The notes: generated from the letters alone by a model not told the origin. DNA of 64,000 nt from Candidatus Propionivibrio dominans (GCA_016709335.1 JADJNC010000019.1:1-64000); one strand, 5' to 3'; positions 1 to 13,082 are shown, counted from the first letter of the stretch. Program-made: numbers and translations.

Positions 1-2151
1 GTCGATGATGAACCGAGGTTGTTGAGCAGTCTTTGCGAATTGCTCAAGGATTGTGGCTACCAACTGGTGACGGCGGCAAGCGGCAGTGAGACCCTTGAGC
101 ATCTGGGCCGTTTGCACTTTGATCTGCTCCTTCTTGATTTGCGGCTACCTGATTTCGGTGGCCATGAAATCATGGATTTCATCAATGCCCGGGGTATTGA
201 TACCAAAGTCATTGTGGTCAGCGGTGACACCGGGATCGAAGCGGCTATTGGCTCACTGAAACGTGGCGCTTACGACTATCTGCGCAAACCCTACACCCGC
301 GAAGAGTTGCTTAAAACCATTGAAAACGCCCTCCAGCAACGGCGTCTTGAGAATGACAATCGCAATATCGCGTGGCGACTCGGGTGTTCGGAACGCCTTT
401 ACCGGTACCTGGTTGATAGCTCGCCGGACATCATTTATACGCTGAACCAGGATGGGCGATTCACTTTCGTCAATGATCGTGCGCATCAACTGCTCGGTTT
501 TGGCCCGGACGATCTGATCGGCCAGCATTATTCTGTGCTGGTGCATGATGAAGATATCGAGCGCGCACGCTACGTTTTCAATGAACGGCGAGTTGGCGAG
601 CGCGCTTCAAGGAATGTCGAGCTGCGCCTGAAGAGCCGGGGTGGTAGCGAGCAGGATCGCTTCTTCGAGAATACATTGATGACCATCTCGTTCAATTCGA
701 TGGGGATGTATGCCTTGGGCAAAGAGGTGAACAAGCAGGAGTTTTTCGGCACCTATGGCGTTGCGCGCGACATCACTGAGCGCAAGCGGGCTGAAGCGCT
801 GATTTCCTATCAGGCTTACCACGATATTTTGACCGATCTGCCGAACCGTCTGCTGTTCAAGGATCGCCTGGGTCTGGCTGTGATTCAGGCCAGGCGCAAC
901 CTGACCGAGCTGGCGGTCATGTTCGTCGACCTGGATCGTTTCAAACTGGTCAACGACACACTCGGTCACGTCAAGGGCGACGATCTGTTGCAACAAGTTG
1001 CGGGCCGTCTGAAGGACTGCTTGCGCCGGGGTGATACGCTGGCGCGTCTGGGCGGTGACGAGTTCACGGTGGTCTTGCCTGAGTTGCGCGACAGGCAGGA
1101 TGCCGAGATCATTGCTGGCAAATTTCTTGAAGCGCTGCGCCACCCCTTCAATCTCGATGGCAACGAAGTCTATATCTCGGCCAGCATCGGTATTGCTATC
1201 TATCCTACTGACGGCGAATCGATTGACGAACTGTTGCGTCGAGCGGATATCGCCATGTATCACGTCAAGGCTCAGGGCAAGAACGGGCATTCTTTTTATG
1301 AGCCGACGATGCTGGACGCGTCGTATCAGAACATCGCTCTGGAGCAGAGCCTGCGTCGTGCTCTCGAGCAGGATGAACTGGAAATGTTCTACCAGCCCCA
1401 GATCGATGTGCTTAGCGGGCAGATTGTTGGCGCCGAAGGCCTGATGCGCTGGAATCATCCTGAACGCGGCTTGCTGAGCGCTGGCGATTTTTTGCCGTTT
1501 GCCGAAGAAAATGGACTGATGATTCCCCTCAGCGACTGGATGCTGGGGGCGCTTTGTCGTGATCTTGTGCAGTGGAATGCCGCCGGAGGAGAGCCGCTTC
1601 GGCTTTCGATGAATATTTCGCCGAACTACCTCGATCGCGGTGATTTTTTCGAGAAGATGCACCGCACACTTTCTCACTACGGTATTTCACCCTCGCAAAT
1701 CGAGGTTGAAATCACCGAAAACATCTGCATCCGCAACCCCCAGCACGCCATTGAACAACTTAACAAGCTTTGCCAGTTCGGTGTCAGCGTGGCCATCGAC
1801 GATTTTGGTACCGGCTATTCCTCGCTTTCGTATTTGCATCGTTTCCCGGTTCATACGATCAAGATCGATCAGGCCTTCGTCAAGGAAATTCAGCGCGAGA
1901 ACGGGCACTTTCCCGTTGTTCTGGCGATTATCTCGATTGCGCGCGGGCTTGGACTCAAGCTCGTTGCCGAAGGCGTCGAAACGGAGACCCAGGCACACTA
2001 TCTGGAGCGGTGCGGTTGTACAAACGTGCAGGGGTATTACTACTACCCGCCGCTTTCCAGTGACCAGTTTATTGAACTGCTGCGCGAGAAACGGGCCATT
2101 CAGCGCCTGATCGTTGCCTCAGTGGCGCGGGATTTTTCCCGTGCCCGGTAA
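1..2151 (+). CDS. Response regulator with PAS, GGDEF and EAL domains (5' end cut by window)
   Basis: The reading frame is open from base 1 and begins inside a receiver domain (acidic VDDE at visible residues 1-4, phosphoacceptor Asp at about 46 in [10 protein letters not shown], conserved Lys in RKPYT), so the true start lies upstream. A PAS domain follows (about 130-260), then a GGDEF domain (about 270-430) with an intact GGDEF and an RxxD inhibitory site (RRGD) five residues before it, then an EAL domain to the C-terminus. The EAL signature reads EGLMR rather than EALMR, while DDFGTG, KID and EGVET are present. By family, such proteins make or degrade cyclic di-GMP in response to a histidine kinase. 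The diguanylate cyclase half looks active; phosphodiesterase activity is uncertain because of the Ala-to-Gly change. No partner kinase is visible. Confidence 0.93.
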   Translation, partial: VDDEPRLLSSLCELLKDCGYQLVTAASGSETLEHLGRLHFDLLLLDLRLPDFGGHEIMDFINARGIDTKVIVVSGDTGIEAAIGSLKRGAYDYLRKPYTREELLKTIENALQQRRLENDNRNIAWRLGCSERLYRYLVDSSPDIIYTLNQDGRFTFVNDRAHQLLGFGPDDLIGQHYSVLVHDEDIERARYVFNERRVGERASRNVELRLKSRGGSEQDRFFENTLMTISFNSMGMYALGKEVNKQEFFGTYGVARDITERKRAEALISYQAYHDILTDLPNRLLFKDRLGLAVIQARRNLTELAVMFVDLDRFKLVNDTLGHVKGDDLLQQVAGRLKDCLRRGDTLARLGGDEFTVVLPELRDRQDAEIIAGKFLEALRHPFNLDGNEVYISASIGIAIYPTDGESIDELLRRADIAMYHVKAQGKNGHSFYEPTMLDASYQNIALEQSLRRALEQDELEMFYQPQIDVLSGQIVGAEGLMRWNHPERGLLSAGDFLPFAEENGLMIPLSDWMLGALCRDLVQWNAAGGEPLRLSMNISPNYLDRGDFFEKMHRTLSHYGISPSQIEVEITENICIRNPQHAIEQLNKLCQFGVSVAIDDFGTGYSSLSYLHRFPVHTIKIDQAFVKEIQRENGHFPVVLAIISIARGLGLKLVAEGVETETQAHYLERCGCTNVQGYYYYPPLSSDQFIELLREKRAIQRLIVASVARDFSRAR

Positions 2152-2289
2152 TTTTCCATGTTGCTGCACCTTGCAGGTTGTAGCCAGCGGCATGTGTTTC
2201 CAGTATGTCGGGTGCTGGCTGATTGATCCTGGAAACCGCAGTTGAGCGCGGAAATTGGCTGCAACACCATGTTTGGCGGGTTTTGCCGA

Positions 2290-2326
2290 CCCTCTCCCAG
2301 GGCGGGGTCTCCCAGCGGGAGAAGGG
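2290..2326. repeat. Intergenic palindromic repeat (CCCTCTCCC / GGGAGAAGGG)
   Basis: Arms CCCTCTCCC (2290-2298) and GGGAGAAGGG (2317-2326) face each other and are followed by CCGGGGATGAGGG. The minus strand would encode the LIPGPSP-type pseudo-peptide that this widespread intergenic repeat class produces. It sits in the 259-bp gap before the secreted protein gene; the rest of the gap shows nothing recognisable except the ribosome binding site AAAGGAG before 2411. Confidence 0.6.
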
Positions 2327-2410
2327 CCGGGGATGAGGGCCTGCGATATTGGCATTACGCTAAACTGCGTCTTTTAGGTTGAAAATTGTTCTTGAATAAA
2401 GGAGTCTGAC

Positions 2411-2959
2411 ATGCCCGCCAAAGCTCTGCTGCTCATGTTACTTGCATTTTCGTCCGGATTCGCCTTGGCTCAGGGTGGGGTCTACGAATCGAAAGGCAAG
2501 GACGGGCCGGTGTTTTCCGATCAGCCCTCTTCGGGAGCGAAGCCGCTTGACCTGCCTCCGCTGAACGTTATCGAACAGCCGCAACAGCAGCAGTTTCAGA
2601 TGCCTGACGCCGCTCCTGCCCCCTATAGCCAGCTCACGATCGTGTCACCGGCCGATGGTAGTACGATCCACACGAACACCGGCGCTTTCGACATGCAGTT
2701 GCAAGTTGATCCCGGGATGCGCATCAGGCGTGGCGACACACTGCGCGTGAAACTCGATGGAAATCCTCTGGCGCAAGGATACACCGCCCTGGCGATCCAC
2801 ATTACGGAGGCCGATTGGGCAAGTGCGGCTACCTCTGACAATGTTCAACACAGCTTGCAGGCGGCGATCATCAGCAATAAGGACGGAAGCGTACTGATCG
2901 AGTCAGCACCGGTCCGCTTCTTCGCCCATCGTGCGGCGGTCGGGGAACGTGCGCGATAG
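2411..2959 (+). CDS. Secreted DUF4124-like protein
   Basis: This 182-residue protein has a clear signal peptide (MPAKALLLMLLAFSSGFALA, cleavage near residue 20). After it comes a short segment resembling the DUF4124 pattern (VYESKGKDGPVFSDQP, where the family usually reads VYKWVDxxGxxxYSDxPP), then a Pro/Gln-rich linker (PQQQQFQ) and a C-terminal beta-rich region of about 100 residues starting at LTIVSPADGS. The start is supported by AAAGGAG ten bases upstream. Members are periplasmic or envelope proteins of unknown function. The gene stands alone between a regulator gene and a convergent TerB-like gene. Confidence 0.8.
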   Translation: MPAKALLLMLLAFSSGFALAQGGVYESKGKDGPVFSDQPSSGAKPLDLPPLNVIEQPQQQQFQMPDAAPAPYSQLTIVSPADGSTIHTNTGAFDMQLQVDPGMRIRRGDTLRVKLDGNPLAQGYTALAIHITEADWASAATSDNVQHSLQAAIISNKDGSVLIESAPVRFFAHRAAVGERAR

Positions 2960-3031
2960 GATCGAAAGAAAGCTGCCTTGATCTCGCAGCGGCTGGATTG
3001 AGGTTGAGGGCGCAGGCTACGACGCTTGTCG

Positions 3032-4006
3032 TCAGTTGCCGCGAACCATGGCCATGACACGGCCCATGTCGATTGTTTCGGCCTGCTGCCGGATCTGCGG
3101 CAGATACTGCGTCTGCATCTGCTTGGCCGGCTCCAGCAGGTTCTGGAAGGTGTCGCGCAGCAGGCTTGTGCTCATCACTCGCCCGCCGGCGTAGTAACGC
3201 TTGGCGAGTTGCCCCAGCGCGTAGGTGGTGGCAAAGGAGAAAGCCATGCCGGTGGCGGCGCTGCCGAGTTTGCCGAAGGTCTTGCCGGCCATTTTGCCCA
3301 GCAGGCCACCGAGGAGCTTGCGCCCGAACTGTTCGACATACTGGGAGGTGAGGCCCACCCCGGCGGCGGCGATGAATTCCTTGATGTGGCCCTGGTCAAG
3401 CTCGACACCGTGTGTCTTGCCGATGCCGTACACCATCTTGATCTGCAAGGGGATGATGGCCATTGACGCCCAGGACTGCGGCAGCAGTTCCAGGGCGCCG
3501 TTGAACAGGGCGTAGTTGAGGATCGATTTGTCCAGCTCGGCTTCGGGCACGCTGGATACCGACGCCACAACCGGGCCCGGGGCGACGGGGGGGCGAGCAA
3601 TTGCTGCCGGGGGGGCAGCCGCTTCGCTCAGGTCGACAATGGTCTCGGCCTCGCCGTCGAAGGCGTCGGTTTGCGCTTGGTCAAGCTGCAACAGTTTTTT
3701 CAGACTGGTCAGAAAGCGGCGTTCGGCATCGCTCTGCCGGCCATCGGCGTCGCACACGCCAACCGCCATTTCATAGGCCAGCTGGCGCTGGCCGGGATCG
3801 GTGAGGGCGGCAGTGACGGCCTCCAGTGTAATGCGCTTGAGCAACACGTCCTGATAGAGGCGGCTGAGGTCGGGCGTTGCCGAGTCTTCGGCCAGCGATT
3901 CGGCAATACGGCGAATTTCCTGGCGTTCGCGGTCTTCCTTGTTGCCGTCGGCGAAGGCGGCAAACAAGGCGACGGCGAGTATTGATTTTTGTTCGTCAAG
4001 GGTCAT
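3032..4006 (-). CDS. TerB-like / DUF697-like protein
   Basis: The 324-residue product begins with a helical acidic segment resembling the TerB/DjlA-type domain (ALFAAFADGNKEDRERQEI, and later CDADGRQSDAERRFL), a variable Ala/Pro linker near 135-165, then a hydrophobic region with the look of DUF697 (SWASMAIIPLQIKMVYGIG, then a Gly/Ala-rich segment containing KLLGGLLGKMAGKTFGK). DUF697 proteins associate with membranes, so a role in envelope or stress response is possible, but the function is not known. I chose the ATG at 4006, which has GGAG eight bases upstream, over a TTG two codons earlier. It is transcribed in the same direction as htpX but separated from it by 117 bp. Confidence 0.7.
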   Translation of the reverse strand: MTLDEQKSILAVALFAAFADGNKEDRERQEIRRIAESLAEDSATPDLSRLYQDVLLKRITLEAVTAALTDPGQRQLAYEMAVGVCDADGRQSDAERRFLTSLKKLLQLDQAQTDAFDGEAETIVDLSEAAAPPAAIARPPVAPGPVVASVSSVPEAELDKSILNYALFNGALELLPQSWASMAIIPLQIKMVYGIGKTHGVELDQGHIKEFIAAAGVGLTSQYVEQFGRKLLGGLLGKMAGKTFGKLGSAATGMAFSFATTYALGQLAKRYYAGGRVMSTSLLRDTFQNLLEPAKQMQTQYLPQIRQQAETIDMGRVMAMVRGN

Positions 4007-4123
4007 GATCAAGCTCCGGAAGCCTGGTATTTGCGGGACAAGTCAAGGGTAACTCTGGCGCGTGGCCTATCGAGCCCCTGAGTACATCATGCTGTTCGGG
4101 TTGTCAAAGCTGTTCAGGCACCC

Positions 4124-4999
4124 TTACTGTGCCGCCTTGAGCGCAGCGATACGTTCTTCAAGGGGTGGATGAGTCATGAACAGGCGTTTGATGCCACTGC
4201 CAACGCCGCCGGCAATGCCGAAGGCAGCCATGTTGTCGGGCAGCGGTTGCGGATGCAGGGTGTTCAGACGTTGCAGCGCGGCGATCATGTTTTCGCGCCC
4301 GGCCAGGCTGGCACCCCCCTTATCGGCGCGAAACTCGCGCTGTCGTGAAAACCACATGACAATGATCGAAGCGAGGATTCCGAGAACCAGTTGGGCAATG
4401 ATCGAGGTGATAAAGAAGGCCGGACCATGGCCGCGCTCGGTCTTGAAAACAACCCTGTCCACCAGATGGCCGATGATCCTGGAGAAAAACAGGACAAAGG
4501 TGTTCACTACGCCCTGGATCAGCGCCAGCGTCACCATGTCGCCATTGGCGGCATGGGCCACTTCATGCCCGAGTACGGCCTCGGCCTCCTTGCGCGTCAT
4601 CTGCTGCAAGAGACCTCTGGAAACGGCGATCAGCGAACTGTTGCGGCTCATTCCCGTGGCAAAGGCGTTGACTTCGGGGGCCTCGTAGATCCCGACCTCG
4701 GGCATTTTGATGCCGGCTTCCGTCGAGTATTTACGGACGGTTTCAAGCAGCCAGAATTCGGTCGAGTTGGATGGCGTTTCGATGACCTGCACACCCATCG
4801 ATTTCTTGACCATCCACTTGGAAATGACCAGCGAGATGAGTGATCCACCAAAGCCCATCACCGCTGAAAAAATCAGCAGTGAAGTGAGGTTCAACCCGTT
4901 GGCGTTGAGAAAGGGCTCAACGCCGAGGAGGTTCATGGTGAGCGAAAGCACCAGCAGGATGGCGATGTTGGTGCCGAGAAAGAGCAGGATGCGTTTCAT
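4124..4999 (-). CDS. htpX: Membrane zinc protease HtpX
   Basis: This 291-residue protein matches HtpX in length and layout: two N-terminal membrane segments (about 4-26 and 40-62), the zinc-binding HEVAH motif at 145-149, further hydrophobic segments, and the EFRAD motif supplying the third ligand. HtpX sits in the inner membrane with its active site in the cytoplasm, degrading misfolded membrane proteins together with FtsH. The gene ends ten bases before the start region of the next leftward transcript and lies just downstream of the hibernation factor gene (10 bp gap), so the two are probably cotranscribed as stress genes. Confidence 0.95.
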   Translation of the reverse strand: MKRILLFLGTNIAILLVLSLTMNLLGVEPFLNANGLNLTSLLIFSAVMGFGGSLISLVISKWMVKKSMGVQVIETPSNSTEFWLLETVRKYSTEAGIKMPEVGIYEAPEVNAFATGMSRNSSLIAVSRGLLQQMTRKEAEAVLGHEVAHAANGDMVTLALIQGVVNTFVLFFSRIIGHLVDRVVFKTERGHGPAFFITSIIAQLVLGILASIIVMWFSRQREFRADKGGASLAGRENMIAALQRLNTLHPQPLPDNMAAFGIAGGVGSGIKRLFMTHPPLEERIAALKAAQ

Positions 5000-5009
5000 G
5001 GTGATTCCA

Positions 5010-5396
5010 TCAGTGGGTTGCAGGCGTCAAGCTGGCATCCTCTGCGAACTCGACCCCGGCGGGTTCTTTGCTGTTGAAGCGCTCGTGGCGATGCTCGCGC
5101 AAGCGCTGGAGACGACGCGCCACCGCGCGCTCGGTGCGGTCAGCGGCACGATCGATGGCCACATAGAGGTCCGACTCGCCATCCTCAATCACCACATCGC
5201 TTGTGCCAGACAGTGTGATCTTGATGCGGCAGCGCTTGTCGTTGCCACCACGTGGCCCGTTGATGTCGGAAAGGCGGACAGCAATCGCGCGTACATCATC
5301 ATTGGCCCAGCTCAGGGCAAACTGCAAGCGTCGTTCGGTGTGTTCGCGCAAGTGCTCTGTCAGATCGAGTCCTCTCGCCTGAATATCGATACGCAT
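5010..5396 (-). CDS. hpf: Ribosome hibernation promoting factor (HPF/RaiA family)
   Basis: The 128-residue protein begins [20 protein letters not shown] and has the HPF/YfiA fold pattern with basic residues in the second half ([17 protein letters not shown]). These proteins bind the 30S decoding region and silence ribosomes in stationary phase or stress. It is the short form without a dimerisation tail, with a brief acidic C-terminal extension. The start at 5396 has GGGAG seven bases upstream; earlier in-frame codons encode an unrelated hydrophobic stretch. It directly precedes htpX. The paralogous choice RaiA cannot be excluded. Confidence 0.85.
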   Translation of the reverse strand: MRIDIQARGLDLTEHLREHTERRLQFALSWANDDVRAIAVRLSDINGPRGGNDKRCRIKITLSGTSDVVIEDGESDLYVAIDRAADRTERAVARRLQRLREHRHERFNSKEPAGVEFAEDASLTPATH

Positions 5397-5540
5397 GAAA
5401 TACTCCCATTGAGTGAAAAACATGAGCGATGCAACAGCAAAACAAAGCATCGCTCATGTCAAGTACAGTTTAACCAAACATCGAATTTATCGGTATAAAT
5501 TCTTTGCCAGAAAGTCCGGGCAGGGTCAGCGATCTGCCGG

Positions 5541-6421
5541 TCAACCCAGTTGCTGGATTCCGGCGATTACCCAGCCCTGGCCGCCTTCGCTCGGCTTGCT
5601 CAGATTCCAGACCTCATCGAAAGGCGCGGCAGCGGCGTCCGCCTCCTCGCGAATCATGCCGCTGAAATGTACGCTGGCAATGTGGCGGCTGCCCTCGGTA
5701 CTGACCTCAAGGAGTTCCGCATTCAGGGTCACAATGTCGGTCTGCTGCGCTGCCTTGCCGCGCTCGTCCATTTGCATCCTGATTTCGGCAAACAGCTCCG
5801 GACTGACAAATTCGCGAATGTCGTCAAGGTTCCCGGCGTCATTGGCGGCCTGCAGGCGAATGAAATTGAGCTTGGCGACACGCAGGAAACCCTCGCTGTC
5901 AAAGCCGTCGGGAATACGCCCTGCCGACGCGGCAACGGTAGCGGGCGCCACCGATCCGGGCAACTGGGGTGCGACCGGTGGCGGGGCCATGGCCGGGCCA
6001 CCGGCACCGGCACCGGCGTATTGCAAGGGCTCATGGGCTGCGGGGGCGCCGCAGCCGTCTTGCGGCGGAACAACAATTTGAAGACGAAAAACGCTGCCAT
6101 CACCAGCAAGGCGATCATCAGGATGTTGGCCAGTCCTTCGCCCATGCCGAAGTGCGAGAGCAGGGCGGCTATGCCGAGGCCGGCAGCGAGACCGGCCAGC
6201 GGACCCATCCAGTTGCGTTGGGGCGCGGCGGCGGGTGCGGCGGCAGGCGAAGCGGGCGCGGCGGGGGTGGCCTGCTGGGCCGGTGTCGCGGGTTTGGGCG
6301 GCACCGCCTGGCGTTGCATGCCGAAAGACTTGCCACCGCCCATTCGTTTGGCTTCGGCGTTGCCGACGCTCAGGCCAAGCGCCATAAATACTGCAAAAGC
6401 AGCCAATATCGACTTTTTCAT
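5541..6421 (-). pseudogene. Tim44-like domain membrane protein, frameshifted in a C/G homopolymer
   Basis: Two overlapping frames together make one normal protein. The first (from 6421, start MKKSILAAF with GGAG upstream) supplies a signal peptide, a Pro/Ala-rich stretch and one or two membrane helices ending in FRRKTAAAPPQP. The second supplies the C-terminal Tim44-like domain (LNFIRLQAANDAGNLDDIRE ... WNLSKPSEGGQGWVIAGIQQ). They join at a run of five G on the plus strand (6042-6046): one extra base restores the frame and gives PPAAHEPLQYAG. Bacterial Tim44-like proteins are membrane-anchored and of uncertain function. A sequencing error is at least as likely as a real mutation, since both halves look well conserved. 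Confidence 0.8.
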
Positions 6422-6740
6422 TTGCGTCTCCATCAAAAATTTGAAACCACGTCAAAAAAATGCACATCTTCGCTTGACTTTCTCAGCTTTCGCCAGGCCT
6501 TGCTGTTTCATCAATTAATTTAGTGGATATGATGAAGTTGAAGGCGAATACATCCGGCCCGCGAACGATTTCAAGTGAAGCAAAAACAGGGACGATGTTA
6601 GGGCGAAGAATAACATCCAACAAGTCGAATATATTGATTAAACACATCGATAAAAACGATGTATATTATGTGCACGAAAAGGCCATGCCGGCAACCCTCC
6701 GCTGGCCTTGGCAGGCTTTCCAAGGAGAACGACGAACATC
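6422..6740. other. 319-bp AT-rich divergent intergenic region
   Basis: No gene is supported here. The region separates the leftward Tim44-like gene from the rightward nhaR-like gene, and its right half is AT-rich (ATATATTGATTAAAC, TGTATATTATG) as expected for promoters. Confidence 0.5.
6644..6662. promoter_or_regulatory. Inverted repeat upstream of the LysR-type gene, possible operator
   Basis: ACATCG (6644-6649) and CGATGT (6657-6662) form a six-base inverted repeat around an A-rich spacer, about 80 bases upstream of the LysR-family start and just before a TATATT-like element. LysR regulators commonly bind such dyads in their own promoter. Six-base arms can arise by chance. Confidence 0.35.
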
Positions 6741-7655
6741 ATGGCGACGCTCAACTTCAAGCATTTACGCTATTTCTGGATGGTTGCCAAAACGGGAAGC
6801 ATTGCCCGTGCTGCCGAGCAACTGCATCTCACGCCGCAATCCATCAGCGGACAACTGGGCGAATTTGACGAGACGCTGGGCGTTGCGCTGTTTCGCCGGG
6901 CCGGGCGCAACCTGGAACTGACCGACGCCGGGCGGCGCATTCTGAGCTATGCGGAGGAAATCTTCACCATCGGCGATGAATTGCTCGACGTGCTGCGTGA
7001 ACAGAAGGCGATTAAATCCTTGCCGTTCCGCGTGGGGCTCGCCGACTCGGTGTCAAAGTCGGTGGTTTATCAACTTGTTGAGCCAGCGCTCAAGCTTGGT
7101 GAACCGGTTCGGCTGATTTGCCGCGAGGGGCGTCTGACGTCATTGCTTGCAGAATTGTCCATACATCGACTCGACATGATTATTGCCGACCGGCCGATGC
7201 CGACGAATTTGAATGTCCGCGGATACAGCCACCTGCTCGGCGAGAGCGGGCTGTCGGTGTTCGCCACCCGCCACCTGGCGAAGGAACTGTCAGGCCGTTT
7301 CCCGGCGCTGCTGGATAACGCGCCATTTCTGCTACCCGGTGAAGACGCGGCCATCCGGCCGAAGCTGACGCAGTGGCTGGAGGCCAACGATCTGCGGCCA
7401 CAAATCGTCGGCGAGTTTGACGACAGCGCCCTGATGAAGGCCTTCGGACAGGCCGGTGCCGGATTGTTCGTTGCCCCGAGTGCCATTGTCGATCATGTCT
7501 GCAAGCAATACAAAGTCATTGAAATCGGACGCATCGATTCCGTGGTCGAACAGCTTTATGCCATCACCAGCGAACGTCGGCTGACCCATCCTGCCGTTGT
7601 GGCGATCAGCAAGGTGGCACGGGAGGATGTTTTTGCAGGAACAGGCATTGATTGA
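6741..7655 (+). CDS. nhaR: LysR-family transcriptional regulator, NhaR-like
   Basis: The 304-residue protein opens with a LysR winged helix-turn-helix of the NhaR subtype (LNFKHLRYFWMVAKTGSIAR, then HLTPQSISGQLGEFDETLG), followed by a LysR substrate domain (VGLADSVSKSVVYQLVEPAL). In enterics NhaR senses sodium and activates the NhaA antiporter and osmotic genes; no antiporter gene is next to it here, so the target set is unknown. The ATG at 6741 is preceded by AAGGAGA at about 12 bases; a TTG at 6708 is less likely. It is followed after 60 bp by lexA in the same orientation. Confidence 0.8.
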   Translation: MATLNFKHLRYFWMVAKTGSIARAAEQLHLTPQSISGQLGEFDETLGVALFRRAGRNLELTDAGRRILSYAEEIFTIGDELLDVLREQKAIKSLPFRVGLADSVSKSVVYQLVEPALKLGEPVRLICREGRLTSLLAELSIHRLDMIIADRPMPTNLNVRGYSHLLGESGLSVFATRHLAKELSGRFPALLDNAPFLLPGEDAAIRPKLTQWLEANDLRPQIVGEFDDSALMKAFGQAGAGLFVAPSAIVDHVCKQYKVIEIGRIDSVVEQLYAITSERRLTHPAVVAISKVAREDVFAGTGID

Positions 7656-7676
7656 TTGTTCTGTTTATCTGTTAGA

Positions 7677-7692
7677 CTGTACGAACATACAG
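7677..7692. promoter_or_regulatory. LexA (SOS) box
   Basis: CTGTACGAACATACAG is a perfect CTGT-N8-ACAG palindrome, 23 bases upstream of the lexA start codon. This is the classic autoregulatory LexA operator. Confidence 0.92.
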
Positions 7693-7715
7693 TTAATGCA
7701 CAGGAGGCCGCAAGC

Positions 7716-8318
7716 ATGCTCAAACTCACCCCGCGACAACAGGAAATTCTCGATTTTATCCGCAGCACCCTGGAGGTTCTCGGCGCGCCACCGACGCGGG
7801 CAGAAATCGCCAACGCTTTCGGTTTTGCTTCACACAATGCGGCAGAAGAGCATCTCAAGGCACTGGCCAGGAAGGGCGTGATCGTTCTCGAGCCCGGCTC
7901 GGCACGCGGTATCCGCCTGGTCGAACAACTTGGCCTGCCGCTGATCGGCAGCGTGGCGGCCGGTAGCCCGATCCTCGCGGTGGAAAACATGCTAGGTCGT
8001 TATGCGCTCGATGCCAGCCTGTTCAAGCCGCGCGCTGACTTTCTGCTGCGCGTGCGCGGTCTGTCGATGATCAATGCCGGAATTCTGGATGGCGACCTGC
8101 TGGCCGTGCATCGTTGCAGTGAGGCCCGCAACGGCCAGATCGTCGTCGCCCGACTCGATGACAATGTAACCGTCAAGCGCTTTCGCCAGTTCGGCAACAT
8201 CGTCGAACTGATCGCTGAGAACCCCGATTTCGACCCGATCATTGTTGATACGCGCGAACAGTCAGTGGACATCGAAGGCATTGCCGTCGGGCTGATTCGC
8301 GGAGGCGCGGCGATGTAG
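7716..8318 (+). CDS. lexA: LexA repressor
   Basis: The 200-residue protein has an N-terminal winged helix ([26 protein letters not shown]) and a C-terminal S24 autoprotease domain. The Ala-Gly cleavage site is in GSVAAGSPI; the catalytic Ser lies in RGLSM and the Lys in TVKRF. RGLSM in place of the enterobacterial GDSM is usual for betaproteobacterial LexA. RecA-stimulated self-cleavage relieves repression of DNA-repair genes. Start at 7716 is set by AGGAGG upstream and by the LexA box; in-frame codons from 7656 run through the operator and are not coding. Confidence 0.97.
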   Translation: MLKLTPRQQEILDFIRSTLEVLGAPPTRAEIANAFGFASHNAAEEHLKALARKGVIVLEPGSARGIRLVEQLGLPLIGSVAAGSPILAVENMLGRYALDASLFKPRADFLLRVRGLSMINAGILDGDLLAVHRCSEARNGQIVVARLDDNVTVKRFRQFGNIVELIAENPDFDPIIVDTREQSVDIEGIAVGLIRGGAAM

Positions 8319-8333
8319 CACGGACGCTCGGCT

Positions 8334-8978
8334 TCAGTCGGTGTATTCCTCGAGCAGGGCGGTAGTTTGCGGATGTTTGTTCTGTTTGGCGTAGAACAGG
8401 GGTTTTTTTCCATTCGCGTCCTTGCCATCCGGGTCGGCACCGCTCTCGATCAGGAATTTCGAGAGCCTCGGCTGGCCGGTAGCGGCGGCAAGGTGGAGTG
8501 CGGTCTGGCCGGAATCCGATTTGATATTGATGTCCGCATTTTTCTCCAGCAACAGTTCGACCTCCTGCCTGCCACCCGATAGCACCGCGGCGTGGAGGGG
8601 GGTCATGCCGATACGGTCCCTGGCGTTGATATCCGCACCACTGGATATCAGAAGTTCGGTGGTTTTCGGGCGTCCGTAAAAGGCCGCCATGTGCAGCGGC
8701 GTCCTGCCCAGCGCATCTCTGGTGTTGATATCAGCGCCGGCTTCCAGCAGTGCCTTGATTGCCGCCAGATCGCCCTGAATGGCGGCTTTGGCGAGCGGGG
8801 ATTCGGCCACTGGTGGTGCTTCACTCTTGACCGTGGCGCTGGCATTTTCATCCTGCCTGTTGCATGCGCTGATGTTCAGCGCAAGCACTCCAACAGCAAT
8901 CACTGTCGCCAGCCGGAAGACTCCCAGGAGGCGGAGTGTTCTTCTGTCGGAGCGTAATATCTTGTCAAATCTATTCAT
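8334..8978 (-). CDS. Ankyrin-repeat lipoprotein
   Basis: This roughly 214-residue protein has a long N-terminal positive region and membrane segment ending in a lipobox-like ISAC, so it is probably a lipoprotein. It then carries four to five ankyrin repeats (typical strings GRTPLHMAAFYGR, GMTPLHAAVLSGG, GQTALHLAAATGQ and GADINARD). Such repeats mediate protein-protein contacts; no partner is evident. The start is uncertain between ATG 8999 and ATG 8978, neither with a good ribosome binding site; the later one gives a more normal signal sequence. It is convergent with lexA, with 15 bp between the stops. Confidence 0.82.
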   Translation of the reverse strand: MNRFDKILRSDRRTLRLLGVFRLATVIAVGVLALNISACNRQDENASATVKSEAPPVAESPLAKAAIQGDLAAIKALLEAGADINTRDALGRTPLHMAAFYGRPKTTELLISSGADINARDRIGMTPLHAAVLSGGRQEVELLLEKNADINIKSDSGQTALHLAAATGQPRLSKFLIESGADPDGKDANGKKPLFYAKQNKHPQTTALLEEYTD

Positions 8979-9025
8979 GGGTGTCCCGGTGATGCGCATT
9001 GTCTGTTATCCGGCGTTAATCATAA

Positions 9026-11613
<2,588 letters not shown>

Positions 11614-11701
11614 TTCGAGGCGTTATCTCACGCGCCACTATCTGGGAGGTCCTGGGTCTTACCGGTGTCTGGTCATTGTAATTTGCAGTAATCATCTTTA
11701 A

Positions 11702-13000
<1,299 letters not shown>

Positions 13001-13004
13001 GGAG

Positions 13005-13078
13005 CGAGGCGTGAGGAGTCAGGAGAAAAATCGACGCAACGTTTGTCGTCTTTCCTCCTCGCCCTGATCGCTCGCTGA
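13005..13078. repeat. Imperfect inverted intergenic repeat, GTGAGGAGTCAGGAG type
   Basis: Between eno and ftsB, GAGCGAGGCGTGAGGAGTCA is followed by a GAAAAAT..TTTGTCG centre and CTTTCCTCCTCGCCCTGATC, forming an imperfect inverted repeat. The GAGGCGTGAGG core recurs between iscS and iscU (24362-24436), so it belongs to a dispersed intergenic family. Confidence 0.5.
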
Positions 13079-13082
13079 ATTT

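Noticed and set aside
607-1677. Long minus-strand open frame inside the receiver-PAS-GGDEF-EAL gene
   Set aside because: It is antisense to strongly conserved GGDEF and EAL coding sequence and has no family features.
2119-2355. Minus-strand frame with LIPGPSP peptide
   Set aside because: This peptide is the usual by-product of a palindromic intergenic repeat, not a gene.
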